From the NCBI GenBank assembly GCA_018398765.1, contig JAHBMJ010000476.1, positions 1 to 43,855 of the forward strand: 43,855 bases of DNA, given 5' to 3'. This stretch comes from Chromera velia (Eukaryota > Sar > Chromeraceae). The notes under the pieces were generated by a model. The model saw only the letters and a list, made by a program, of their open reading frames with translations. It had not been told where the DNA came from and ran no database searches. Both the position numbers and the translations under genes were made by a program. Positions 13,601-24,850 of this stretch are shown here, piece after piece. Each line of letters starts with the position of its first letter. Positions within the stretch are counted from its first letter, which is position 1.

Positions 13601-14418
13601 TCTTCTTTCATGATCCATCCTTTGCTGTTGTGATCTTGGCAAGAAGCCTCCCACTATCCTTCTCTTTGTCTGTTTTTTTTTTCGCGCTCCCTCAGTGCTT
13701 TCGTCCTTGTTGTATCCCTGCCTAGATTCCTGCTCTTTTGCAGTTTTTCTTGTGCCACGCAACTCTTAATTGCTGCATGTGTGGCAGGCTCTACATCCAT
13801 GCACCCTTCCCTTCCCTTCCCAGAGTGTACATAAATTTCCAGCCAGATTTCTATTTACGTACTCTGAACAATTATGCATTGGAATATGTGCAGGCAAAGA
13901 CCGCCTGCGATGGGCGACAGTGGAAATGAGTTCAATGACCTGCTTCAATGATTACACGATTGAGGAACCGCGCTATCACCTAGGCTATCTCGTCGCCGGT
14001 CTAAGTGACAACAATTCTAGCAACGTACAATTCAGATTCAAGTTGTCTGGTTATCTACCACCGGCAATACCTAGAGGCAGATGCTCAAAACTCAGCTTAA
14101 AGCATCATCTACATGCTGGGACCACCTAGGGGACCACAGTCTGATCGAGACCTATTGTGCAGAAGTTGGAGTGGAACAGCAAACTGTTTTAACCATTTCG
14201 ATTCCTATAGTTTAATTCTAGCTAACCCTATAGAGCTAACATGGGGGGCATTGACTTAAAGTTTGTTCCTAGCATTTGGCTTATGCGTCTTTCGTGTCTT
14301 CCTTCTGTGACAAGTTCTGTCCTGGTTACTGCTCTCGCTGCTAGCTCTCTCTCTCATACGACCTCATACTTGACGCTCCTCCGTCCGAATGCGTTCTTCG
14401 GTATTTAGTAAGTACTTA
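13601..14418. other. Interval between ALKBH4 and the RT element; no clear gene
   Basis: May contain the last small exon of ALKBH4 (candidate at 13895-13929, acceptor GTGCAG, short reading to TGA). Otherwise no recognisable coding sequence. From about 13930 composition shifts to that of the following LINE, so this may include its 3' UTR. Confidence 0.35.
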
Positions 14419-14788
14419 TTATCCCTCAGTCATGACCAGCGCACTGCCTACTCCTCCTTCCTCCCAGCCCTCCCCTTGCACTCCTCTGGTCCCCTAAATG
14501 CACGCGCTTGCCGCTTTCAGGTGGGCAATCTGCAGTCGGACTCGAATCTGGCCGCACGTCTTACTTATGTGTTGCCCCCATTTCTCACTTAATCGCTCTG
14601 CCACCCTCTTCAAAAACATCTTAGCCTCCCCCTCCATTGTCCCATCGACCGTACTCACAAGTGGGGTGAAGTTGCACCCTCTGTCCGCACTTGCCTGCCC
14701 ATGTTTCCTCTTCTTTTCTTCTGCTGCTGCTTTGAGGGCTTGAGTCTAGGTCACCTTCTCCCTCGAGGCGGCGTGTAGGTTTATCACT

Positions 14789-15980
14789 AGTGACCATGTT
14801 TGATTTGATTTGATTTGATTTGAGGTAGGGCTTAAGCTTAAATCAAATATCCAGTCAGGGAGGACCTAGTGTTTAAAGACCTATCAAAATACGATCAAAT
14901 ATTTGATCAATATGACTTTCAACCTCAAATATGAAGGTCCCGAAAAAACTTTTGCAAGTACCGATCCGTCACGCATGCTGATTCAAATGAAAAAACCTAA
15001 ATCTTGATGGTTTGCTCTAAAAAAAAAACCGTTTTAAGCTGCACTGAAATTGACGTTTCACCCCCTTTTACTTCATCCAGAGGTAAACCGATCAGCTGAA
15101 CGTTTTCCCGAACAGCTGTGTTGACTTTTCTGGTGCTGGAACATCTTTTACAGCCCCTTTTTTGAGCGTCTGCAAACATTTTACACCCCGTAAAGACATG
15201 TCACACAATCCAACAGGGTCGAACGGGAAGAAGGAGGCATTTGTTTTTAGAGCCGGGTACGCAAAAAAAATATAGTCCGTGCAAAAGGGGGCAAATGTGA
15301 TTCAGTGTCAGGTGAAAATACAAGGAGCCGAGGGGGAAGGAAAAACTATTTATGGCTGTGAGTATGCAGCAGCGGTAACCAGTTCTTTTCAAACCCACCT
15401 CATCAATCAGCAGTTCCAGAAAGGTAAGGGAAAAGGCAACGGGGGGGCTACTGAATAGAAGCCCAGGAGCACCCACTCCTGGAAAGCCGAAAAGCCAGAG
15501 AAAAAGCTCTCAGCAGCTCCCACCACCGATCGATGTGATTCATATTGAAGAAAGTGATCATGAAGAAGAGGAAAAGGAAGTGCCATAAAGCTGAGTGATT
15601 GTTACCTCAATTTTGGTACGTGCTCTAACTTTATCGTATCAACAAAAAGTTATATGCAATTTCAAATCTATCAATTTTACGTTCTTAATCTCTATTAGTA
15701 CTAGAGTGAGTCTCAGTGACTAGTGTATATACACTGCCACACAGGCATATTTTTTTTACGGAACTGATAAGTTATAATTTTATATATATTTTTTTAAATT
15801 TTTGAAACACACATCAGAAATGTTCTGATAACTATTGTCATAAGAAAAATGATCAGAGTGATAGTAAGTCAGTGACTCAGTGAGGAACCCTAAGAGGTTA
15901 ACCTCAAATCTTACCTCAAATATCAAATATTTGAGGTTAAAGCTCAAATCAAATCAAATCAAATATAATTAAATCAAACA
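14789..15980 (+). mobile_element. hAT-like DNA transposon nested in LINE A, 8-bp target duplication TTATCACT
   Basis: TTATCACT occurs at 14781-14788 and 15981-15988. Removing 14789-15980 plus one copy restores the reading of LINE A (IFDTRVINSD followed by KPTRRLEGEG). Both ends carry inverted TGTTTGATTT followed by ATTTGA-type repeats (14797 onward; before 15980). Inside, a plus-strand frame from ATG at 15198 reads KKEAFVFRAGYAKK, stop, then VIQCQVKIQ...GCEYAAAVTSSFQTHL. The spacing of the Cys and the TSxFxxHL end looks like an eroded BED zinc finger, the usual N-terminal domain of hAT transposases. No transposase core is left. An 8-bp duplication is the hAT signature; the 8 bases AGTGACCA outside the left inverted repeat are unexplained. 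Confidence 0.7.
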
Positions 15981-17394
15981 TTATCACTATTTATCACCCT
16001 GGTATCGAAAATTACCAGCCTCTGTAGAGCATAGGCCCCCCGGACTTGGAAGTCCCCCCTTAGCGCCGGATATCCTTGCACCTCCCCTTCCTCCCTAATG
16101 ATCGGCTCCTTTGCATGAACCGCTTCCGCGGAGTATGCTTCCACTGCTAGACTTGCCCATGTGTGGTTGACTTCGTCATGTTGCAGCGTGGGCAGTCCCC
16201 CTACTGGGCAGTTGAGGGCGTGTTACAGACTCCACCTTCCCCCACATCCCTCACATCTGCTCTTTTCCCCCCCTACCCTCCCCTGATATCGGATTATCAT
16301 CGCATCCCGGAATTCGTCTGGGCTGAGATTTATTCTGTGTTCCTTCAGGGGGGTGGCCGTCAGCCATCCTGACTGCCTCTTTTCTTTTGACTGCCTAACT
16401 TCCTCACACTGGTCATTACTGGCTGCCTGCCCTGACTGGCTGCCTAATCTCTCCCACTCCTTCTCTACTGCTTCTTTTACTGCTTCTTTGTGGGCTGCCC
16501 TTGCCTTCTGCCCCCTCTTCATATGCTCGTCTGCATCTATGTCCTCTCCGCGAAGGATGGCCTTTGTGATCGCTTCACTGGCTGCGGCTGAGATCTTGTA
16601 GTCCCTGTCCGCTCTTTCGGTGGGTTTAGGGATGCCTAGGCTTAGCAATCAGACCGGGAGGGCGGCAACGTCTCTCAGGCATACGTCGTACTGGGTGGGA
16701 GGCCCTCCATTCCGTCGTCCTTTCATCAGGGCGGGGATGAGGCGGTCTTTGATCGTGCCTTCCAGCTGCCTCATCTGTCCCCCCGCCCCTGGCACTACCC
16801 GCACCACAAACTTCCATTCGTGTTGCAGGGATTTGGAACAGGCTGCGTATGCTTCGTGTGGGGCAAATTCTGCTACTGTTGCGACTCTTTCCACGTTTCC
16901 AGCCCACTCCTTCACCTTCTCCTGCACCCATTTCTCTCTGTGTGCGTTCATGCCTACGTACTCCCTAGGAGACGCGTCCCCTCTACTATCTGTAGGTCGG
17001 GGAACTCTGCAAAAATCTCCTTGGCTTTCTGCATAAATTGTAGGAGCACTGTAAGGATCAACTTGTCGACCTCCACTACATATTACCCTGCCGCGGGCCC
17101 CCTCTTAACTAACTCGCGCAGTCATGCTCACAGCTGGCGCAACCAGCCCGGCCCAGTATTGGACACGTCATCCGCATACCAGAGCTGGTGCTAGTATCTC
17201 TGGGGGGGATCGGGCTTCTGCTGCTGTTGCTTTTTCTTCTCTGTTCTGGCTGCCACCCCTGCACTCCATCTGTCCGTTGTGAAAAACCAGTCGCTTCCGT
17301 TTCAGGCCGACGCGAAGGCGGCTGAAGAGGACGATGCTGTGCGATGCGAATCGCCAAGGGGTAGGGCTGGTGGGCGAGCTGAGGGGGGGTACGA

Positions 17395-17530
17395 GTGGAG
17401 GGAGGAGGGGGAGGAGGAGGAGGATGAGGAGGAGGACGAGGAGGAAGAGGCATGGAGGGAGGAGGAGGAGGAGGAGGAGTAGGAGGAGGAGGAGGAAGAG
17501 GGGGAGAGGGAAGAGGGGGAGGATAAAATG
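17395..17530. repeat. (GGA)n-rich tract, proline codons on the minus strand
   Basis: GGAGGA repeats with GAG and GAC variants. On the minus strand it reads as a long proline-rich run in the open frame 18008-17109. It lies inside the RT domain of LINE A, between the degraded TTQGDP and YADD motifs, so it is an expansion within a dead element. Confidence 0.85.
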
Positions 17531-17639
17531 GGGGAGGAAGCTGAAGATGATGAAAGGGCGGCTGCCTGTCTACCTGTCTTGTATATCGGGTTGTTCTCTC
17601 TTCCTGTGTGGTTAGGTGTATGAGTGGTTGTAGCAGTAG

Positions 17640-18060
17640 GTGTATGGTCTTCGGCTTCCTGTCTTCTGTCTCTCGCCCCTGTCTGTTTCTCCTTGTTTGT
17701 CTGGCTGCTCTTGCTTGCCTCTGGCTGATTTTCTCTGTCTGCCTGTCTGCTCCCAGTCGCTTCTGACTGATTCTCTCTATCCGGCTGGCTGTTCTCACTC
17801 GTTTCTGGCTATGTCTCTCTATCTGTCTGTCTGCTCTCACTCGCTCCTGACTGATTCTCTCTGTCCGGCTGGCTGCTCTCACTCGTTCCTGGCTGTGTCT
17901 TACTGTCTGCCTGTCTGCTCTCACTTGCCCCTGTCTGACTCTCTCTGTCCGGCTAGCTGCTCTCGCTCGTTTCTGACTGTGTCTCTCTGTCTGCCTGTCT
18001 GCTCTCACTCCTAGCTCTCACTCATCCTTGTCTGTTTCTCTCTGGCTGCCTGGCTGCTCC
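17640..18060. repeat. Minisatellite, about 81-bp unit, about five copies
   Basis: A unit alternating CTGTCTGCCTGTCTGCTCTC with CTCTCTGTCCGGCTGGCTGC recurs about every 81 bp with substitutions. On the minus strand it gives a 27-residue repeat (RADRQT...SQERVRAASRTERISQ). The length is a multiple of three, so the frame stays open over 300 residues. It has expanded between RT motifs of LINE A. Confidence 0.8.
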
Positions 18061-19340
18061 CGCTTGCTTCCAACTGTTTCTCGCTTTCTGTCTGCCCGCT
18101 CCCGTTGCCTTGGAGAGATCGGACGAGGGGGAGGATGGTGATGGCGTACTCTGCCATCAACATCGGGTCCCCTTACGTCTATCCCTCTCTGCTGCTGATG
18201 GTGATGGTCCCGTGGGTTCCTCTTAGGAAGAGCTCTGCATCCCTCTTATAGCAGTTGAAGAGGAATGTAGAGGCTCTAGGCCAAAGTATGGGGGCATTCC
18301 ACAGCCCCGCTGTGCGATTTGCTGCGTTGAAGGCGTTTTCGGCGTCTATTAGGGGGGTTCCGAATGCCTTCTCGGGATCGTCGCCGGCTTCGTGTGTGAG
18401 GGTCTCGCAGAGCTCCCTTACTGCATGAATCCCCCCTTCCAGGCCTCCCAGGAGGCCACTGCACAGCTGATTGGCTCCGCATGCCTCCTGTAGTTCCTCT
18501 TTTGTCTCTTTCATAACTGTTTTTCCGAGGAGGCGCCTGATCGCCTCCCCAATTCTTACTGGACACACCCCGGGGCATTTGTCTAGTGCGACCAGTCGGC
18601 ATGCCATGAGTGCCTTCACCTGGTCCCACTCGAACACCCTCCTCCCCATTTATTTTACTAAGTTTGCGAGTTCTTCCCTTAACTCTCTATTCTCCCTCCC
18701 TAGGCTCAGGACTACGGTGCGGAGCTGTGTGCTATCGAATCCAGACGGCCCCGCGCTGCCTTCGAGGTGGCGTGCTACTGTGACGATGTCCTCCTCGGTG
18801 ATTAGGAGGGGTATGAGGGTGGGGAGGCCCTCTCTGGGCATCGCTTCTAGTGCTGCTGCTTGGAGTGTTTTTCCGGGGGGATGTTTGACTTTCAGGGTCT
18901 CTGCTACCTAGTAGGTTTGTCCTCTCTTGGTGAAGTTATCTTCTCCATCTAGGAGTCCCCCTTTCTCTCGGCCTGTCAGTATCCGTGTACGTTTCCCTCC
19001 TCATCTCCCCCACTTGGATGAAGTTTTGAAATTTCCTCATCTCGGGGAGGCCCGCTGCCTTCTCGAGTTCTTCCTTTTTTGATCGACTCTCGCTCTCCCC
19101 CCTCCTGCTGCTACTGTGGGCTCTTCTGCTAATTTTGATTTCCTCCTGAAGGAGTGTTTCTCTTTCCTTCTCCCCCTGCTCCCACAAATCTATATAGCTA
19201 ACCTAGATTCTAACCACTTCTATTCAAAGCTATGCATGCATGCAATGATCAGAATCACACTGTTCATGGAAATTAAACTAATAGATCGAGTTCTAATTTT
19301 AACTTCAATCCCAATTGATTATAAAAATTAAGTAAACTTA

Positions 19341-19390
19341 TAGGATAGGATAGGATAGGATTAATATCTGGAGGATTGGCCTCCTGCCCC
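19341..19390 (-). repeat. LINE B 3' terminus: hairpin and (ATCCT)n tail
   Basis: On the minus strand GGCAGGAGGCCAATCCTCCA, then ATATTA, then about four ATCCT units. GGAGG and CCTCC can pair around a CCAAT loop. The same hairpin plus ATTA plus (ATCCT)n ends the copy at 31246-31310 on the other strand. Confidence 0.75.
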
Positions 19391-19552
19391 AATGCTGAGC
19401 GCTTGATGTGCGGCATCCAGGAAAAGCACATACACGTGTCAGACCTTCCTGGCTGGCCCGCACAGGCCAAAAAGATCTGTGCTATAAACTGTTTACGTGA
19501 TAATCAATCAATTACTATCAATCGCATGTGAAAGACTGCAATCAATCAACTC

Positions 19553-20328
19553 TCACTGATGATGTTGCGGCCTGCCGATCGACCCGGCGGAGCTCAAACA
19601 GGCTTCAAATAGAGGCATTTCAAGACAAACGGTCGATCGATTAGAAGCCAATCTCATTACTTCCCAGTCACTCAACCCTTTGGTTTCTCCCTCTTCCTTT
19701 GTTTGCTTCATTTGCTGCCATGTTGCTGCATACTCTGCCTGTCTTTTGTTTCTTTCCTTTTTATTTGACCAAAGGATTTGGTAGGCTTGGTCCAGCTGGG
19801 TGCTTGATACATCTTGCAGGCTACATACATTTCTCTTGCAGCATTCTTTTACGGCAGCTCGTTTTGTGACAACATCCTTCAAAAACTTGTCGATGCTTCC
19901 ATTTGTCTCATTTAAAAGAAAAGAAAATAAGGCAAGCCTTTCTGTCTTCCTGTTTGTCCCCTCTCCCTATTTTAGCTTTCCTGCTGCTCTTTCTCTCCTT
20001 CCTTCATTCCATGTGTCTGAAAGAGCCTGCAAGCACATAGCCCTCTCAGCATCATGCAACGAATACTCGGTCAAAACGTGCACTTCGTCTTCAACCACCT
20101 GGATGCCAAGGAGATCAGAGCAAACAATGCATTTTCTGTCATGCAGCGGGGTCCCTCTCCCTCCATCAAGAAAGAATTTCCCCTTATTGACCTCAAGGCT
20201 CCTCTCTCCCACCCTGAATGCTGTTCTTCTTCTGTAGACTGACCAGGGTGCAACCTTTCTGTAGTATACAGGGGTCCGCCCGATGCTTTCTCTCTCAATT
20301 GAGAGACCGTTTTCTCTGCTTCTTTCAT
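19553..20328 (-). pseudogene. LINE B C-terminal zinc-knuckle region
   Basis: Minus strand 20212-19967 carries CIVCSDLLGIQVVEDEVHVL then TEYSLHDAERA and DTWNEGRRERAAG. The same region of the second copy at 30480-30650 reads CKGWIETEVLEDEIYMLTK then LYDRESLRADMYRTLGADWN, so the CxxC...H...C/Y knuckle is family-specific. The end (19882-19553) continues with QAYQILWSNKKERNKRQAEY. Broken by frameshifts. Confidence 0.65.
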
Positions 20329-20929
20329 CTATCTGTTTGCTGTGCAGCTACAAGTTCAAACGGTTTCCGTTTGATATTACAGTATGAATTGGATGCATCA
20401 GTGATCTTTCCTGCAGTACTTTTCTCTCGTTTTCTTTTTTCTTTTGCATTGCGCTCTCTATTTTTTCTGCAAAGACTTCGTTCTTTCTTTTTATCACCGA
20501 TTCTCTCTATTGTGCGCTAACCCATCTTACTATCTAGTCTCTCTGTTCAAATGCTAGCTGTCTTCCTGCTGCTTCTGGCTCTTTCCTGATACAAAAAGGG
20601 TTGCTTCGTCTGTGTGGAAAAAGAGTTTGAGCACATTTCTTCAGATGAGGAAAAAAGTGAAAAGGATGTTGTCTTCCTCCCTTCAAATCACTGTCCACCC
20701 CCTCCTGAATTGACTTGGCAAGCGCATGGCCTGTTGGTGTATTTCTTGACAATGTTTTCTTCAGAACTTTCTGTGCCCACAACAGCGTTCTCTGAGCTAC
20801 AACTAAGTCAATGGGGAGCAAGCTTGCCTCCAAAAAGGTTGTATATATGCTTTCTTTCTCTCTCAACTGGAAAACTCATCGAATGAACCTTCTCTGCAAT
20901 CGATCGAAGTCTGCCAAAGACTCCTGCGA

Positions 20930-22138
20930 ATATCAATTCACTTCACAGCCATACAGCCATACGGCACACACTGTCTGTTTAAACCAATGGAAGCAAGTGG
21001 CTAGGGGAATCTCTCCTGCTGATGTGATCTTACTTTTCAGTGCAAAAAAGAGTCTTTCTGCTTTCACTGTTCTTTCTCTCATCATTGCATTTACTGAGCA
21101 ATCTTCTGTCAACAACAAACCAAGATATGGGTATTCCTTTGCCTGTTCTAACTCTTTCTCTCCCAAAACAAAAGATTCCTTTCTTCCCCTTTCCCTTTCT
21201 GACCGATAAAACTTGACGAACCTTGATTTGTTTAACAAAAGAAGTCTGAGGGGCTCTACATATTCTTCGAGAGCTCTTAGCAATCTTTCCATCTCCCTTG
21301 CCTCCACTGACTTCATGTAGGTGTCGTCTGCGAAGAGGCCGACGGGGAAGTCTTCCTCCGACCCGTCTGCATCTCTCTAAAGCTTTGGCCTCCTCCCTGT
21401 CAGCCTTACTCTCTTCTTAATCTCTTCTAGCATGTCGTTAATATATGCAGAAAATAAAGAAGGACCGGCCGGCCTGCCTTTCTTTGACCCCTTGCTTTCT
21501 TTGAACCACCAGTCCGTTCCCCTCACCCTTGCCCTGATGTTCTAGAGAGATGCGGCCACCCACTTCATAGTCTCTTCGGACACTCCATGCTTTCTCAGTT
21601 GAACTTCCATCATCTAATGACTCGCTTCATCAAACGCGCTTGTAAAATCAATGAAAGAAACATACAGACACTCAAAATATACAATCGATTGAAGCAAAAG
21701 AAAAATAGCATTCAGAGTCCCCACCCCCTTCCTATATGCAAACTGCACTTCATTCCTTTTCCCGCTCCCCTCTTTCTCTACCGCATCTCTGATCCCCAGT
21801 TCTCCCCACTTCGTATCTGCAGAATCCAAGTGAATTGGTCTGTATCTTTTCTGCACGTTTTATGGCTTTCCTGGCTTCAGGACAGCAGCAATCACTAGAT
21901 TGTTCCACCTCTCTGGCCACCATGCAAAGTGAGCACGCACATTCAGCAAGTAGTTGTAGCAGTCAACCACCAACTTTGACTTTGCCATCACCCCTAGGAC
22001 GCCTGGGGGCATTCCGTCTTTCCCTGCTGCCTTCTTTGGATTTCTTGTTTTCTTCATCCAGTCTCTTACACTGTCTGTTCTTATCCTCCATTCTCTTGCC
22101 TCTGTGAGAGCCTCAAAAATCTTGCATAAGTTGGTCAC
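20930..22138 (-). pseudogene. LINE B reverse transcriptase domain, frameshifted
   Basis: Minus-strand motifs: KKAAGKDGMPPGVL, WPERWNNLVIAAVLKPGKP (RT box 2), FIDFTSAFDEASH (box A Asp, about 21617-21655), GRPAGPSLFSAYINDML (equivalent of the G-x-PQG-S box with QG replaced by AG), LFADDTYMKSVE (catalytic FADD, about 21315-21340), and LGEKELEQAKEYPYLGLLL in the thumb region. At least four frameshifts or stops separate these blocks. Confidence 0.85.
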
Positions 22139-22933
22139 CCTCGCTTTTACTACTTTTCCTGACTTTCTGTCTGTAAAAGTGAGTTGCTTGTCCTGTTCCC
22201 TTATTTCCTCCTCGCTCTCCTTCCATTGTTCTGCCCATCCCTTTGCCTTTTCATCCTCTGTCAGCGCATTTTCCTTTCTGACCTCTTTCTTTTTGCCTAG
22301 CTTATTTCAGATCTTCCATGTCCCCCCTGGCTCTCTGATCTCTTTCTTTATCTCTTCAATTCTTTTGTATTTCTGTCTGAGTAAAACTCGCTGCTTCTTT
22401 TCGCATGGCCTTTCTTCTTTCCTTGCTTGCTATGTGTAGTTCTTTTTTTGCTTCTCTGAATTCATTCTTAACTTCCTCACTTTTTCTTTTTCAAGTTTTT
22501 CTCTGTTTTATCTCACTTTCTCTCCCGCTCTCGACTCGGTCTTTTTCACTTCCTTCAGATTTCTTTTTATGATGATTTCTGGGCTGTCTCCTTCTTTTAC
22601 TTTTGCTCCTCTTCAAAATTTCTTTTCTTCCTTTGCTGCTCGTTTGTATTTTTTCTCTACTATATCGTGCAGCTGTCTGTAGAGCCTGTCTAAGCTTTCT
22701 TTCGTCACTCTCACTCCTTTTGCTACGTTCATCATCTTGTCGAATTCCTTTTCTATTCCTTCTTTCTCCAGACTTTCCTGCAAGCTATCTAAGAACTTCC
22801 TTTCCACCCTTTCTGGCAGAGGTCCCCACCATCGTTTCTTTACCTGATCGCTTTCTGGGAGCTCTTTTTCCGTTTTTTTGGCTCTCTTTTTTTCTTTTTT
22901 TCTGTTTTTGCTTCTTAGAAATCGTAGGCAAAG

Positions 22934-23816
22934 CTATAAAGCAGCGTGATCGGTGGTGATTGAGTGAACATGTCTCACTGAAAAGTCTTGAACTCTCAAC
23001 AAAAGTTCGGGGGACACACACACATAATCATTCACCGCCCATGCATCCCGCCCCAATGCAGAAAAAGTAAACGAATTATCAAATGCAAACGACTTCACCC
23101 TCCCATCCCCTGCGACTTTGCACTCTCGCAGCCCATTGATCGGGACAATCTCTGTTTCTTCGCAGAAAGAGATTATCCTTTTTTTTTCCAGTACACCACT
23201 CTGTCTTTTGATTGTCTCATTGGTCTGAAAGGCATCTCTTCCTTTTTCTACATCTCCCTCCTCATCCGTTCCTCCGCGTTCTCTCCAAAAGTGAGTCATG
23301 GCGCTTCACTGCCAGTCCTTGCATTGAAGTCTCCCCCTATACAAACTATTCGTCTCCTTCCCCCTCCCTCCCTACATTTCTCTTTCAAACGGTCTTTCAA
23401 GTCTGTGAGGAATGTGTCGTCCGCGTGCGTAGAATCTGCGCACGGGTCGTACACCCCACATAAAAGAGGCGTGTTCAAGTCAGGGTATCGTACGATCGCT
23501 GTGGCATTGCTTAGTTGTTCTTCTTTCCATTCCATACTTCTTGCCCTACGGCTGAGAAGAACAGCTACCCCCCCCCCGTGCTGGTCATTGTTTCCCCCCT
23601 TTTTGAAATCAACGGAAAGTTCTTGCCTTCTTTCTTTCCCTTGGCTGTCCTGCACTCCTTCAGTGACGCATAACTTTCAGGTAGAAAAAGGATGTCTGCT
23701 GTCTCAAACTCGCTTTCAAACTCTTCGGAGCACAAACAGAGCTGCAACCCTCTCTGTCCCCCTTTGCAGTTCAGCCAGGCTATCCACATTACTCCTTCCT
23801 TTTTTCTTTTTTCCAT
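22934..23816 (-). pseudogene. LINE B APE-like endonuclease domain, frameshifted
   Basis: Motifs in order on the minus strand: MWIAWLNCKGG (N-terminal Asn strand), DILFLPESYAS (catalytic Glu), PLLCGVYDPCAD (tyrosine/Asp region), RRIVCIGGDFNARTGSE (catalytic D-x-N), and DYVCVSPELL...HSITTDHAAL (C-terminal Asp-His). This is the full metal-dependent nicking domain that starts target-primed reverse transcription. The domain is spread over three overlapping frames (breaks near 23600 and 23300). Confidence 0.8.
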
Positions 23817-24222
23817 TTCATTTTCGGACTCAGAGGAGAGAGACGGCTGAACGTTTGCTTAGAAGTCGCTTTCTGACGGGGTGCGTGACGAGATTTTATC
23901 TGATTCAGTCCTTTCCCTTTCCCCTTCCCCTTCCCTTCTCTTTTCCATCCCCCCATGCCGATCCTCCTCACTTCCCCTCCCCTCTTCCCCAGAAGATCGC
24001 CCGGAAGACTGTCTGGTGCCTTGTTAATGATCTCGGCTTGTGTTGTGCGCGTCTATCCTCCCATCTCCTGCTCTTCCACCTCTCCGGTGAGCCCTACACA
24101 AAGGGGGAGGGGGGGACAAAAGTGTGAGTTCGGGTTTGTATGTTATGTTAGCAAACGAGTGACCTCTGCCCTTCCCGTCCCCGCTTACTGGGCTTCGAGA
24201 GGCCTTTGGGAAGTCTTCCGGC

Positions 24223-24850
24223 CTAGGGTATGACACTTTGCAGACACTTTATGATACACAGAGAGTTCTAGCAGCAAAAACTGCATTTAATGCATTTATT
24301 TTCACCCGTTCACATATTTTTTTGAAGAGAAAACATCTTGATATACAAGAAAAACACGTTTTCAGGGTGGTTCAGAAGAAAGGGGGGGGGTTCTGCACAG
24401 TTAGAGGTCGGGTGCCAATGGTGGTTCCAGCTCTCCATATAATGGTGGTTTTTGAACCGATGAACTCATAATGAGAACTTCTGGAACTCATCTGAACCAT
24501 TAAGAACCAAAACAATTCTTGGTTCCATAAAGTCTTTCATACAAAAGAACTCAAAATAAAGTGAAATAAATATAATAGAAGGTCTTATCATTTGGTTTAG
24601 GGGGGGGGGTGTTTTGGTTTCTGAACCGCCAGAACCGGCAAATCAGAACTTTTGTTGGCACCAACATGTTTTTGAGTGTTTTTAGGTCAAAATCGTTCAA
24701 AAACTGGTAGACTTTTTATCTTTATTTGGTTTTTTTGGTCCAATAACCACAAAAAACATGTTTTGACATATTGATGTGTTGTATGCGGGATGAAAGGGGG
24801 GTATTACTGAGTGAAACTGACTAACAAGGCTCAAGAGTGTCATACCCTAG
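24223..24850. mobile_element. 628-bp hAT-type MITE nested in LINE B
   Basis: Terminal inverted repeats CTAGGGTATGACACT at 24223-24237 and its complement at 24836-24850 (15 of 15). Flanks CTTCCGGC (24215-24222) and CCTCCGGC (24851-24858) match at 7 of 8 bases, fitting an 8-bp target duplication with one later mutation. TAGGG-type ends and 8-bp duplication are typical of hAT elements. The interior is AT-rich, with several copies of GAACC/GGTTC words and no coding capacity. Confidence 0.8.

Larger units (their letters stand above)
14419..19187 (-). mobile_element. Broken non-LTR retrotransposon 'LINE A' with R2-like C-terminal region
   Basis: Read on the minus strand from about 19187. Recognisable order: Lys/Glu-rich start; ITEEDIVTVARHLEGSAGPS; VCPVRIGEAIRRLLGK; DAENAFNAANR (RT catalytic Asp); GDPMLMAEYAI after a degraded TTQ; then YADDVSNTGPGW at about 17174 (second catalytic pair); EWKFVVRVVPGAGG; CEGCGGRWSL-stop-HALNC (CCHC knuckle, about 16190-16245); GDFQVRG...IFDTRVINSD; and, beyond an insertion, [16 protein letters not shown] with a natural stop at 14419-14421. 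CCHC after RT followed by a D...FDxRV block recalls elements with a restriction-like endonuclease; that part is inference. In-frame stops (for example 18650-18652, and TAA for the expected Gln before GDP) and several frameshifts show it is dead. It is interrupted by a hAT-like element (14789-15980) and by repeat arrays at about 17190-18110. Confidence 0.85.

Noticed and set aside
14419-18660. Nuclear reassignment of TAA/TAG to glutamine
   Set aside because: In-frame stops are confined to transposon remains; host exons are stop-free and end in TAA or TGA.
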